Source: Gordonibacter sp034932485 (lineage in GTDB: Bacteria > Actinomycetota > Coriobacteriia > Coriobacteriales > Eggerthellaceae). Taken from it: a stretch of 64,000 nucleotides of DNA. Within the stretch, counting starts at the first letter, position 1. The number at the start of each line of letters is the position of its first letter. This document shows positions 50,786-59,897 of the stretch, piece after piece. The position numbers and the translations under genes were made by a program. The notes beneath the pieces were generated by a model that made no database searches, was not told the DNA's origin, and saw only the letters and a program-made list of their open reading frames with translations. Where the stretch lies: positions 254,048 to 318,047 of the forward strand of contig JAYFOQ010000021.1 in assembly GCA_034932485.1 (NCBI GenBank), read 5' to 3'.

Positions 50786-51460
50786 ATGGACAACAGCACA
50801 GAGATAGCGGCCGGGATGCCGCACCCCCACATCCCGAGCCGCAGCCGCACCTACGGAGCCACAAGTCCGGGTTTTCCAGCATCGGAAAGCCGCGGTGATC
50901 CGAGTGTGTCGACCAAAGATCGCTGCCACCTAGGGACGCTAACAGCAGAAGACCACAGCTCCCCAAAGGTATCGGCCGAAGCCCTCGAAGCAGCCGTTGA
51001 CACGTGGGGCAATACCGTGCTGCGCCTTGCCGTAAGCCGTCTGGGCAATCTTCCAGATGCCGAAGACGTATTCCAAAACGTGTTCTTAAAGCTGTTTCAA
51101 TCGGACACGTGCTTCCGCGACAGAGACCACCTGAAAGCCTGGCTTCTCCGCGTGACAGTAAACTGCTGCAACGACGTGCATCGCAGTTCATGGCGCAAGC
51201 ACCGCACCGATCTCAACGATACCATAGCAGCCACCTTGGCCGTTCCTACAGAGCCTGGAGGCAAAAGCTGCGACGAAGAACTTGCCTACGCCCTTGCGCA
51301 GCTAGGAGACAAGCAGCGCACCGTCGTCCACCTTTTTTACTTCGAAGGATACACCACCGAGGAGATAGCTCACATAACCGGCGAACGGCCGGCAACCGTC
51401 CGATCGCACCTTCATCGCGCGCGCAAGACCTTGAGAAACGAGTTGGGAGCGCACTTATGA
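50786..51460 (+). CDS. ECF-type RNA polymerase sigma factor
   Basis: A 224-residue sigma-70 family factor. Region 2 begins near residue 65 (AVDTWGNTVLRLAVSRLGNLPDAEDVFQNVF) and region 4 lies near 160-215 (LGDKQRTVVHLFYFEGYTTEEIAHITGERPATVRSHLHRARKTLR). The first about 60 residues are polar and rich in Ser/Pro/His, an unusual extension. ATG 50786 has GGAAAGGA upstream. Its last codons overlap the next gene by ATGA, so translation is coupled to a probable membrane anti-sigma factor. GC-rich codon use differs from the neighbours, which suggests horizontal acquisition. Confidence 0.9.
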   Translation: MDNSTEIAAGMPHPHIPSRSRTYGATSPGFPASESRGDPSVSTKDRCHLGTLTAEDHSSPKVSAEALEAAVDTWGNTVLRLAVSRLGNLPDAEDVFQNVFLKLFQSDTCFRDRDHLKAWLLRVTVNCCNDVHRSSWRKHRTDLNDTIAATLAVPTEPGGKSCDEELAYALAQLGDKQRTVVHLFYFEGYTTEEIAHITGERPATVRSHLHRARKTLRNELGAHL

Positions 51461-53307
51461 ATGAAAACGAATTCCGCACACGCTATACCAAAGCACAAGA
51501 GAGCATTGGGGTATCGGCCTCCTTGAAAGAACGCGCGATCACCGGCGCGCTGTGCGCAGGCGACATCAAGAGCGAGAGATACTCAGCAGGACCGAACTCA
51601 CCGTCGCGTCAAGACACCAAGAACCGTCCTGCGCCGAGCAAGCGGCCAGCTCCGCGGCGGCGGCCGCTTGCTCCAGGAGACTTGACCACTGCAGTCACGC
51701 CGAGGCGCTGGGCTTGGCCCGCTGCAGCATGCTTGGTCGCAGTGACGCTGGTTGTCGCGGGCATACCCGTCCTCGGCTCGCTGCTGCGGGAAGACCGCTC
51801 GGTTGCCACGGCCATCGCGCTGGACGACGCCGCCGCCCGGTGCGGATTCTCCGTGCGCGCCTTTGCAGACGACGGCAGCGAGATTATCAAGCCCGGCGAG
51901 GGCGACATGATCATGTTCGACCGCAACTGGTGGTCGGGAACCGAGGAAAACGTGTTCACCGGCTGCCTGTTCCGCGTAAAGGGCGAGGGCATTGCGCGCA
52001 TACAGATGAACGTCTCGGGCGGCGAGCTGTACCGCCAGGACACCGAGAGCTTCACGCAATCCGAGGATCCAGAGCGCTGGCAAGCAGCCACCACCTGGAA
52101 GCCCAACAAGCGCGGCATGGCAGGATATTATGAAGATTACGACGCGATCTACCCCCTAACCGACCTGAGCGACGAGAGTATCCCTCTCGACTCTCCCGAT
52201 AAGCCGTTGCGCGTCAATATGCTCAAGCGCTACGGCTCGACCATCGACGTTGCTACCGCCGAAAACCAGGGCATCGCGAGCGGAGAGACGAGCTTCGGCC
52301 TGTGCGCGAACACTGGTATGACCCCGACCACCGACGACGAGGGCAAGCTCCTCGACCCGCAGAGCGTTGCTATCGACCAGTTCGAGGGCCAAAGACTCAC
52401 CGTTACCGTAACGTTCGAGGACGGAAGGGTGGCCACCCAGGTCATCGAACTGCATACGGCCGACTTCCGCGCCGATCACTACGGCAACAACCTTATGGTG
52501 ACCACGGAAACCATCGACCGGACCGATCCTCAGAACCAAGAAATCCAGTCGGCACACTGTGTCTACGGCATCGTCGTGGCCGCAAGTAATGAGCCCTTCC
52601 CTCTCCCACTCGAAAACGCGAACGAATATGCAGGGCAAGTCACCCCTGCACCCACGATCAACCGGCAACCTGACACCTACCGCATAGGAGGCGACACCGA
52701 AGAGAACCGAGCCGATGTCGTGATAGACCGCAATAGCCTACTTAAGAATGGGAATACCGCTGACACCTCGTCGATGGATGACAATCAAGTCTCGACGCCG
52801 CTCACCGTGAGTTGCCCCACCGTCGTGCGATCTGATCGCCCCCTCGACGGAAAGATGCTTGCGGAATTCGAAGGGGTCGTCAACGGATTCCGAGGCGATG
52901 CGACCTATATGAACCAATGCACCCAACAAAGATCTGGCTACGGCTTCAACGAGGACGGAACGCTCACTGACAGCAACTACTGCTATTTGAGCGCAACGTT
53001 CAACGTGACAAACAACAGCGATATCGATGCGGCCGTACATCCGTTCGGAGACTACGCCGTCCTCGACGAAGAGGGGCACTGCTCGATTGTCGATACGTCG
53101 TACGATCTGGATTACACCGTGAGCGACAACGCGCTTCCCGGAAGCGGGCACGGCGCACGCAACTTCACCATCGCCGCGGGAGACACCGTACAACTAACCA
53201 TTCTGCGCGTCCTCCCGAACTACCTCGCCGACAACCCCGACCTCCTGTTTGTATTACCTAAATCACTCGGAGGCATTTCCGCTTTCGCCATCGGCGATCA
53301 GGTGTAG
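51457..53307 (+). CDS. membrane anti-sigma-like protein with a large outside domain
   Basis: A 616-residue protein whose start ATG overlaps the sigma-factor stop (ATGA). The N-terminal about 80 residues (MNENEFRTRYTKAQESIG.. and a Pro/Arg-rich stretch) are cytoplasmic, a membrane helix WAWPAAACLVAVTLVVAGIPVLGSLL lies at about 83-108, and about 500 residues are outside. The outer part has several low-similarity blocks (SGGELYRQDTESFT, YGFNEDGTLTDSNYCYLSATFNVTNNSD) and scattered Cys. By position it should hold the ECF factor at the membrane, but no zinc-finger anti-sigma motif is visible. The outer domain could be a sensor; I do not recognise it. Confidence 0.75.
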   Translation: MNENEFRTRYTKAQESIGVSASLKERAITGALCAGDIKSERYSAGPNSPSRQDTKNRPAPSKRPAPRRRPLAPGDLTTAVTPRRWAWPAAACLVAVTLVVAGIPVLGSLLREDRSVATAIALDDAAARCGFSVRAFADDGSEIIKPGEGDMIMFDRNWWSGTEENVFTGCLFRVKGEGIARIQMNVSGGELYRQDTESFTQSEDPERWQAATTWKPNKRGMAGYYEDYDAIYPLTDLSDESIPLDSPDKPLRVNMLKRYGSTIDVATAENQGIASGETSFGLCANTGMTPTTDDEGKLLDPQSVAIDQFEGQRLTVTVTFEDGRVATQVIELHTADFRADHYGNNLMVTTETIDRTDPQNQEIQSAHCVYGIVVAASNEPFPLPLENANEYAGQVTPAPTINRQPDTYRIGGDTEENRADVVIDRNSLLKNGNTADTSSMDDNQVSTPLTVSCPTVVRSDRPLDGKMLAEFEGVVNGFRGDATYMNQCTQQRSGYGFNEDGTLTDSNYCYLSATFNVTNNSDIDAAVHPFGDYAVLDEEGHCSIVDTSYDLDYTVSDNALPGSGHGARNFTIAAGDTVQLTILRVLPNYLADNPDLLFVLPKSLGGISAFAIGDQV

Positions 53308-53315
53308 CCCTAAAA

Positions 53316-53345
53316 TCGGAAGCGAGCGAACCCGCTCGCTTCCGA
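53316..53345. terminator. 13-bp hairpin after the anti-sigma gene
   Basis: TCGGAAGCGAGCG pairs perfectly with CGCTCGCTTCCGA around AACC, 8 nt after the stop codon. No T-run, but the stem is strong. It marks the end of the GC-rich segment. Confidence 0.7.
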
Positions 53346-53443
53346 CGCACGTCATATTCTTAGCCTGCGCAGCACCCCACAACAACATACACTGTCAATT
53401 TATCTTCGTAATCTATGTGGATATATAATGCCCCACCATCAGC

Positions 53444-54358
53444 CTATCGACGCACCTTCGCCAATAGGCTGCCCAACATACCCTCTGCCCCAGAGGTCGC
53501 AAGACCTTCGCCCTGCACAGCAATACCAATGAGTCCTGGGCCCGTATGCACAACAAGAACGGGGCTAATCTGCCCCTCATACCACGCCTGCGCGTTGTTA
53601 ATCTTACAACCTAACTCTTCGCGCACAGCCGCAGCTTCTCCAACTGCATCACCGTTTACTACTGCCACTGTGCAACGTGGGAAACGCGCTGCGAACTGCT
53701 CGGCTACCGCCATAGCTTTCTTAAGCGATTGCCGACGCCCCTTAGCCTTCGCAACCGTATAATATACGCCCTGCTCGTTGCAGCTAATTACCGGTCTCAT
53801 ATCCAATAGACTTCCCACTGTGTAGGTAACCTTACCGATACGGCCTCCTTTGTGAAGATATTCCAGCGTGTCAACACAAAAGTAAACCTTAGTATCAGCT
53901 ACGATACCCTCGCTCACGGCGCGCACCTCATCAAGCGACGCACCATCGGCAAGCAAGCGAGCAACAGCCAAAACGACAAGCCCCGCCCCTATGCCAATAT
54001 TCTTCGTGTCGATAAGATGACACTCCAATTCTGGCATCGCAGAACTAACCGAGCGCATAAGATCGTAGGTAGCCGACAAGCCGCTTGAAATGCTCACAAT
54101 AACTGCCTGGTTATACCCGTCAGCAACAACGCGCTCAAGCACCTCACGAGCTGCAGCAGGCGTTGGAGTGGATGTCGTAGGAACCTCTTCAGCAAAGCGA
54201 TCATATACCTGCTGTGGCGTGATAGTTACTTTGTCAAGAAAACTTTCGTGTGCGTAGTTCACCCGTAAGGGCACAACATACATACCGTACCGTTCAATTT
54301 CCTCAGGCGGAACGTCCGTACACGAGTCAACAACGAGTGCGATGCGCTTGGTGTCCAT
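53444..54358 (-). CDS. DegV family fatty-acid-binding protein
   Basis: A 304-residue DegV/FakB-type protein: IALVVDSCTDVPPEEIERYG, TSTPTPAAAREVLE, VSISSGLSATYDLMRS and DTLEYLHKGGRIGK. The family binds a fatty acid in a tunnel for phosphorylation by a FakA kinase. ATG 54358 follows GGGAG. No fakA is nearby. A strong promoter with a palindromic operator precedes it and a DUF1836 regulator gene is divergent. Confidence 0.92.
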   Translation of the reverse strand: MDTKRIALVVDSCTDVPPEEIERYGMYVVPLRVNYAHESFLDKVTITPQQVYDRFAEEVPTTSTPTPAAAREVLERVVADGYNQAVIVSISSGLSATYDLMRSVSSAMPELECHLIDTKNIGIGAGLVVLAVARLLADGASLDEVRAVSEGIVADTKVYFCVDTLEYLHKGGRIGKVTYTVGSLLDMRPVISCNEQGVYYTVAKAKGRRQSLKKAMAVAEQFAARFPRCTVAVVNGDAVGEAAAVREELGCKINNAQAWYEGQISPVLVVHTGPGLIGIAVQGEGLATSGAEGMLGSLLAKVRR

Positions 54359-54384
54359 GGCTTAAGGCTCCCTTACTATATTCG

Positions 54385-54430
54385 ATCTAGTTTTTATAAC
54401 TAGATTATAAACTGTAGATTATGATGTCAA
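54385..54430 (-). promoter_or_regulatory. degV promoter with a palindromic operator
   Basis: On the minus strand a consensus TTGACA (54430-54425) is followed by TATAAT (54409-54404) at 15 bp or TAATCT at 17 bp. The perfect inverted repeat ATCTAGTT-N5-AACTAGAT at 54385-54405 overlaps the -10/+1 region. A bound regulator would block transcription. Confidence 0.65.
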
Positions 54431-54511
54431 GAAGTTATCTTAATTGACTAAGAAAACACTGCTTGGTATGATCGCAAAAATACGATGCAACAAATACGGA
54501 AGGCACCGTTC

Positions 54512-55045
54512 ATGAATGATATAAGCGCTTCGATACGTGCGCAAAAGCTTATCGACTTACATCTCCCCCGCTATAACGAAATACCTCGCATCGATTTATA
54601 CATGGATCAACTAATAAACTATCTCGAAGAAACACTTGCACCACTCTACGGGCCCAGCGATAAGATTATTACCCGCTCTATGGTGAACAACTACGTAAAG
54701 CAAGGTGTACTCGCTGCGGCTTCAGGCAAGAAGTACACACGCACTCATGTAGCTTACCTTATCGTCATCTGCACCCTCAAGCAAACATTCTCCATTGCAG
54801 AAATCGAAAATCTCATCCAAGCCCAAATTGAAAGCTTCGACACCCACATAGCTTACGACTACTTTTGCGATGCCTTTGAAGCGGCACTCCATGCCTTATT
54901 CTCTCCACAGCCCCAAAGCCCCCGAGGGTTTGTTTCCGGCAATAATGACGGAGATTTTGAGCGAGACCTTGTACTGGCATGCACTGCGGCCGTTTCCTAT
55001 ACGCTCTACATCAAAGCATGCATCACGCTTTCCCTTGAAGAGTAG
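54512..55045 (+). CDS. DUF1836 domain protein
   Basis: A 177-residue cytoplasmic protein with LPRYNEIPRIDLYMDQLINYLEE, ITRSMVNNYVKQGVL and KKYTRTHVAYLIVICTLKQTFSI, a MerR-like winged HTH family (DUF1836). ATG 54512 follows GGAAGG; the frame opens at 54485 without a site. It is divergent from degV and the palindrome at 54385-54405 lies between them, so it may regulate degV. Ligand unknown. Confidence 0.85.
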   Translation: MNDISASIRAQKLIDLHLPRYNEIPRIDLYMDQLINYLEETLAPLYGPSDKIITRSMVNNYVKQGVLAAASGKKYTRTHVAYLIVICTLKQTFSIAEIENLIQAQIESFDTHIAYDYFCDAFEAALHALFSPQPQSPRGFVSGNNDGDFERDLVLACTAAVSYTLYIKACITLSLEE

Positions 55046-55156
55046 TCGTAATAATCTCTATATGAAGGTCTTCCCCTTTTGTACGTAATCTCAAAGCGAG
55101 GGCGAGTACAATAGTTTTCATTAAAATAAAAATCCCGTAAAGAGGAGGACGAACCC

Positions 55157-57214
55157 TTGGAAACGCTTGTACTCGCCCTACTCATGTTGGCAGCTGTTCT
55201 TTTATCCTCGGTCATCGACCAGCTAGTTCCTAAGATTACCTCACCCCTCATCCAGATAGGCCTGGGGTTACTTATAGCATTATTCGCAACAAATCAGATT
55301 GACCTAACCTTTGATCCCAACTTATTTTTAGTGTTGTTTATTGCACCACTTTTGTACGACGAATCGCGTAGCGTAGACAAAGTAGCACTCTGGCGTAATC
55401 GTAAACCAGTATTATCACTCGCCATCGGTCTTGTAGTGATAACAGCTCTTATTGTCGGCTTCGCCACACATTGGCTCGAACCCTCCATCCCACTTGCTGC
55501 CGCATTCGCACTAGGAGCGGCACTAGGACCCACCGACGCCGTAGCCGTGGCTTCATTGTCGCGCGACGCAGACATCGAGCCTCGCAGCAAAAGCATCCTC
55601 GAAGCAGAATCTCTCATCAACGACGCCTCCGGCGTCGTATCATTCCAGTTCGCACTTGCCTTCGCTGTTACTGGCACCTTCTCACTGTTCGATGCTTCGG
55701 TCAATTTTGTTATAAGCTTTTTTGGTGGCATTGCGATTGGTGTAGTTTTGGGTTATTTAGGTAATCTTCTGGTACGTCGCGTACGCAATTGGGGGCTTGA
55801 AAACACGACGTTTCACGTATTATTTGAGGTGTTCACTCCGTTCATTGTGTATCTTTCAGCCCAGCAACTGGGCACCAGCGGCATCATTGCCGTTGTAGCA
55901 GCAGGATTAATGGGTGTCATGTCGCGACGGGCAACAGGACCTTCCATCTCACGCATGAATATCGTGTCATCAAGCGTATGGCGCGTGCTTTCGTTTACGT
56001 TAAATGGCGTTGTATTCGTATTATTGGGAACTCAGTTACCCAAAGCTATGAAAAATTCGTGGGGCGACGTAAGTATCGATAACGGAGTACTTATTGGCTA
56101 TGTTCTTCTTATTACCCTCATTTGCCTAATCATACGCTTTATCTGGCTCGCCATTATGGAATTTGCACATAACCGCCGTCTTACACGCGATCAAAGAGCC
56201 GGATGGCGTAGCGCCCTAAAGTCAACACTGGTAATGACTCTCGCAGGACCGAAGGGTACCATTACGCTTGCCGTAATGTTGACCATCCCCTACCTTATCC
56301 CTGCAAACAATGGCACCTCTTCAGATATGCTCGTATACTTCCCTCAGCGTAACCTTATCATCTTCTTAGCCTGCGGCGTTATCGTTGTTACACTCCTTAT
56401 CGCCACGTTTATTGTGCCGTTAATAGCTCCCAAAAAAGGGCCAACCGAAGAAGATTTGCGCTGTGACGAAACGCAGGCAAGCATCGAAATTCTTCGTTCC
56501 ATCATCGAAGAATTAGCCGCTCATCAGACCGACGAGAACCGCGCCGCTACCCAAATGGTTATCCACCAATACAATAGTCGCATAGCCCGCATTAAAACCA
56601 CAAACGACATTGCAAGCGAACCCAACACTGCGCTTCGTCTACGCGCATTGAACTGGGAACGAGACTACGTGCTTCAGCTTATAGAACGCGAAGAAATGTA
56701 TTCCCTTGTTGGTTACCAATACCTCAGTCGCCTAGCGCGCGCGGAAGATTTGATAAACCATCATCTTGGTCGTTGGTCATTACAAAACGCATCCCTGCGC
56801 CTGCGCGTTCTACTTCGTTCGTGTTGGCATCGAGTACTCAAGGGACTACCTGGCGTAAGCCCCACTGAACGCACTAAGGCTATTCGCCAATTACAGATTG
56901 AAGGGTCTGAGCATGTAGTAGAAAAGTTACAACAAATGTTAACCTCTCCTGACTACGACGATCCAGCTGAAGACATAAGCGCGCTTATCCTTGAATACCA
57001 ACACATTATCATCCTCTTACGTGACACCGAAACGCCCCTCAAGGCCTTCTCGAACACAGCTGAAAAGGCTGCCGACATCGAACGCTGGGCTCTCCAACTT
57101 GAAATTGATCAAATACAGGCGCGCTACGAGGCAGGTGGCCTCTGCCGCTCGTCTGCTAAGCGTCTACGCGATAACGTATACCTTATGCAGATCGATCTTG
57201 AAGACGACCTGTAA
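55157..57214 (+). CDS. Na+/H+ antiporter (CPA1/NhaP type)
   Basis: A 685-residue antiporter. About twelve helices (residues 1-420) include GAALGPTDAVAVASLSRDADI, the ion-binding EAESLINDASGVVSFQFALA with ND, and AGPKGTITLAVMLTIP. The remaining about 260 residues form a cytoplasmic tail with HQ/E/R-rich helices. The start is TTG 55157 with GAGGAGG upstream. A single gene, likely for Na+ and pH homeostasis. Confidence 0.9.
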   Translation: METLVLALLMLAAVLLSSVIDQLVPKITSPLIQIGLGLLIALFATNQIDLTFDPNLFLVLFIAPLLYDESRSVDKVALWRNRKPVLSLAIGLVVITALIVGFATHWLEPSIPLAAAFALGAALGPTDAVAVASLSRDADIEPRSKSILEAESLINDASGVVSFQFALAFAVTGTFSLFDASVNFVISFFGGIAIGVVLGYLGNLLVRRVRNWGLENTTFHVLFEVFTPFIVYLSAQQLGTSGIIAVVAAGLMGVMSRRATGPSISRMNIVSSSVWRVLSFTLNGVVFVLLGTQLPKAMKNSWGDVSIDNGVLIGYVLLITLICLIIRFIWLAIMEFAHNRRLTRDQRAGWRSALKSTLVMTLAGPKGTITLAVMLTIPYLIPANNGTSSDMLVYFPQRNLIIFLACGVIVVTLLIATFIVPLIAPKKGPTEEDLRCDETQASIEILRSIIEELAAHQTDENRAATQMVIHQYNSRIARIKTTNDIASEPNTALRLRALNWERDYVLQLIEREEMYSLVGYQYLSRLARAEDLINHHLGRWSLQNASLRLRVLLRSCWHRVLKGLPGVSPTERTKAIRQLQIEGSEHVVEKLQQMLTSPDYDDPAEDISALILEYQHIIILLRDTETPLKAFSNTAEKAADIERWALQLEIDQIQARYEAGGLCRSSAKRLRDNVYLMQIDLEDDL

Positions 57215-57287
57215 ATACCTACCATTTTGTGGCCAACCGAGCTTTCACCTTAGAAGGCACAACCATGTTCGACACAACACCAAAAAA

Positions 57288-57355
57288 GCCTCTGAATTAA
57301 ACTGCCTCCCATTTCTCGTTGTTCAAGAAATGGGTGACGGTTCAAATTCGGAGGC
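57288..57355. repeat. long imperfect hairpin between antiporter and argS
   Basis: GCCTC..GAATT..CCCATTTCT and the complement AGAAATGGG..AATTC..GAGGC form a stem of about 29 bp with several mismatches, running 57288-57355. A run of A's precedes it. It is in the 191-bp gap between the converging genes and could be a terminator or a small mobile hairpin element. Confidence 0.55.
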
Positions 57356-57405
57356 CTCACAAGAACAAACGATACTGACAACCCTAGAGCTATCAGCTAT
57401 ACACA

Positions 57406-59133
57406 CTACATCTTGGAAGGAGCAGAAACCCCCAACAGACCCAGCGTCGTAGCAAGCACAATACGCGTGGCATCCACCAGTGCAAGACGCGCATTTTTCA
57501 CGTCATCCTCCTCGCCGATAACGTGGCAGTTCGTGTAGAACGAATGGAACAACGCCGCAAGATCCTGCGCATAGTGCGTGCACCGGAACGCCGCACGATC
57601 ACGAGCAGCCTGCGCCACAAGCGGGGCAAAGTCGTCCATCTTACGCATAAGCGCGAGCTCCGACTCATGTGTAAGCGGAGACAAATCAACGTCGGCCGGG
57701 ATAACCTTTGCAGACAGCTCATCCATCGACAGCTCGCCGGACTCGGCAGCGGCAGCGTCATCAGCGGATGCGGCCTTGCGCAGGATGGAACAAATACGTG
57801 CATGCGCGTACTGCACGTAGTACACCGGGTTCGACGCATCCTTCTTCTTCGCCACCTCAATATCGAAGTCGATGGGCTGATCGGAAGATTTCGCTAACAT
57901 GAGGTAACGGGTCGCGTCTACGCCCACCTCATCGATAAGTTCCTCGAACGTAACCATCTCGCCGGTGCGCTTAGACATACGCACCGCTTCTCCGTCTCGG
58001 AACAGGTTCACGAGCTGGCCAAGCATGATCTCCAAGGCACCAGGGCGACCCCACGCAGCCAGCATAGCCGTGCAACGCGCAATGTAACCGTGATGATCGG
58101 CTCCCCAGATGTTGATGAGGTGATCGAAGCCGCGTTCGAGCTTATTGTAGTGATAAGCCACATCACTCATGAAGTAAGTGTACTCACCATTAGCCTTGAT
58201 AAGCACGCGGTCCTTCTCATCGTCGAATGCGCTCGACTTAAACCAAGTGGCACCATCCTGGACATAGATATAACCCTTCTCATCCATGGCCTTGAGACTG
58301 CGGTCAACGGCACTCTCGCCGGTCTCATCAGGCTCATACAGCGAGTTCTCCGAGAACCAGCACTCAAATGTCGTACCAAAAATGCCGGTAATACGGTGCT
58401 GCTCGTCCAGCATCATTTGATAGGCGCGTTCACGGAAATTTTTCATACGCTCAGTCGGATCGGCATCAAGCCACTTATCGCCATCTTCGTCGATGATAAC
58501 TTGTGCAATGTCCTTCACATAACCGCCAGCATAGCACGCCTCGGGCATCTCTACATCACGGCCAAACAGCTGCTGGTAGCGTACGGCAACCGATTCACCG
58601 AAGTTATCCATCTGAGTGCCGTGGTCGTTGATGTAGAATTCCTCGTACACATCATAGCCTGCATGGCGCATAACGCGCGCCGTGGCATCACCCAGAGCAG
58701 CCCAGCGACCATGCCCCACATGCATAGGCCCTGTCGGATTGGCGGAAATGTACTCAAGGTTGATATAACGTTCACCCTCGGGAATCTCACCCTTACCGAA
58801 CTCACCCTTTTCCGCACGAACCTCAGCCACAACACCCTGAAGAACAGCATCGGCTAGACGGATATTAATGAAGCCAGGACCGGCAATTTCCACGGAAGCC
58901 ACTAAATCATTTTCCGGAAGATGGTCGACGATAATCTGAGCTATCTCTCGCGGATTCTTCTTGGCAAGCTTAGCAACACGAAGAGCAACAGTGGAAGCCC
59001 AGTCGCCATTATTCTCATCACGTGGGCGCTCAAGCGCTGCTTCAGGCCTTTCGTCAAGCGTAAGTGAGCCATCTGCGACAGCAGCCGCAATAGCGCCATC
59101 AATCACCTGTTCAAGTTGTTCGCGAATTTGCAT
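57406..59133 (-). CDS. argS: arginine--tRNA ligase
   Basis: Charges tRNA-Arg. The 575-residue class Ia enzyme has the N-terminal Add-1 domain, SANPTGPMHVGHGRWAALGD (HIGH box), YINDHGTQMDNFGES, IWGADHHGYI, VRMSKRTGEMVTFEELIDEVG (KMSKS-like RMSKR) and the C-terminal DALR anticodon-binding helices. ATG 59133 follows GGGAAAG. It lies 0.8 kb from the arginine deiminase operon but is transcribed independently. Confidence 0.96.
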   Translation of the reverse strand: MQIREQLEQVIDGAIAAAVADGSLTLDERPEAALERPRDENNGDWASTVALRVAKLAKKNPREIAQIIVDHLPENDLVASVEIAGPGFINIRLADAVLQGVVAEVRAEKGEFGKGEIPEGERYINLEYISANPTGPMHVGHGRWAALGDATARVMRHAGYDVYEEFYINDHGTQMDNFGESVAVRYQQLFGRDVEMPEACYAGGYVKDIAQVIIDEDGDKWLDADPTERMKNFRERAYQMMLDEQHRITGIFGTTFECWFSENSLYEPDETGESAVDRSLKAMDEKGYIYVQDGATWFKSSAFDDEKDRVLIKANGEYTYFMSDVAYHYNKLERGFDHLINIWGADHHGYIARCTAMLAAWGRPGALEIMLGQLVNLFRDGEAVRMSKRTGEMVTFEELIDEVGVDATRYLMLAKSSDQPIDFDIEVAKKKDASNPVYYVQYAHARICSILRKAASADDAAAAESGELSMDELSAKVIPADVDLSPLTHESELALMRKMDDFAPLVAQAARDRAAFRCTHYAQDLAALFHSFYTNCHVIGEEDDVKNARLALVDATRIVLATTLGLLGVSAPSKM

Positions 59134-59335
59134 TACGCATCTTTCCCATCAAATATCTAGCGGTATATATAGTGGTTGATTCTACCATCTTTTTCCCACC
59201 TGCGGCAAAGTATGCCTAGCAACCATCAAACCTGTCGCTCGTTATGCAGAAAATACACACATGACCTCGGACAAGCCTCCTCTTCTTGCGCGTTATGGTA
59301 TCGTGCATGCCTAACGCATACCAGAAAGGACGCAC

Positions 59336-59770
59336 ATGGAACTGAGTTTTGAGCACGGGAACTTCGATGACGCGCGCATCGTACGCACGCGTGTATTCAT
59401 GGACGAACAAGGTTTTCAAGACGAATTCGACGACATCGACGAGGTGCGCACGACCATCCACGTCACGCTGTACGCAGGAGGCGCGCTGGCCGGCTGCGCA
59501 CGCACGTTCCCCGATCCCGACCAAGACGCAGAGTCGGGCCGTTGGGTGTTCGGGCGCTTGGCCGTGCTTCCCGAGCAGCGCTCCGGGGGCTTCGGCGCGG
59601 CGCTGCTGGCCGAATCGGAACGCCTCGCCCGCGCAGCAGGCGCGACCGAGATGCATCTACATGCTCAATGCCGTGTTGCTTCGTTTTATGAGCGCGCAGG
59701 TTACAAACAGTACGGCCCCATCGAGCTAGATGAACACGTCGAGCATATCTGGATGAATAAGACGCTTTAA
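59336..59770 (+). CDS. GNAT family N-acetyltransferase
   Basis: A 144-residue acetyltransferase with VRTRVFMDEQGFQDEFDDIDE, the acetyl-CoA loop FGRLAVLPEQRSGGFGAALLAESERLA, and MHLHAQCRVASFYERAGYKQYGPIELDEHVEHIWM, close to the ElaA-like group. ATG 59336 follows GAAAGGA. Its codons are markedly GC-rich compared with the neighbours, which suggests recent acquisition. Substrate unknown. Confidence 0.88.
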   Translation: MELSFEHGNFDDARIVRTRVFMDEQGFQDEFDDIDEVRTTIHVTLYAGGALAGCARTFPDPDQDAESGRWVFGRLAVLPEQRSGGFGAALLAESERLARAAGATEMHLHAQCRVASFYERAGYKQYGPIELDEHVEHIWMNKTL

Positions 59771-59795
59771 TTCAACCAAAACTATCCCCAAACGC

Positions 59796-59823
59796 GGAAA
59801 GGCCCCCAGAAGGGGGCCTTTCC
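59796..59823. terminator. strong bidirectional terminator between GNAT gene and arc operon
   Basis: GGAAAGGCCCCC pairs perfectly with GGGGGCCTTTCC around AGAA, followed by a T-rich end. It lies between converging transcripts. Confidence 0.9.
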
Positions 59824-59897
59824 TTGCGCTCGATCCGCTGCGCAGCGGTGCGCGCTTACGGGTCAGTACATCAGTAGTGCGTAGCTGTTCAGATCGA

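Noticed and set aside
50774..53310. Sigma-factor-like long frame beginning at 51004 in the anti-sigma frame
   Set aside because: The stretch 51004-51456 lies inside the sigma gene in another frame; the real start is the ATGA overlap at 51457.
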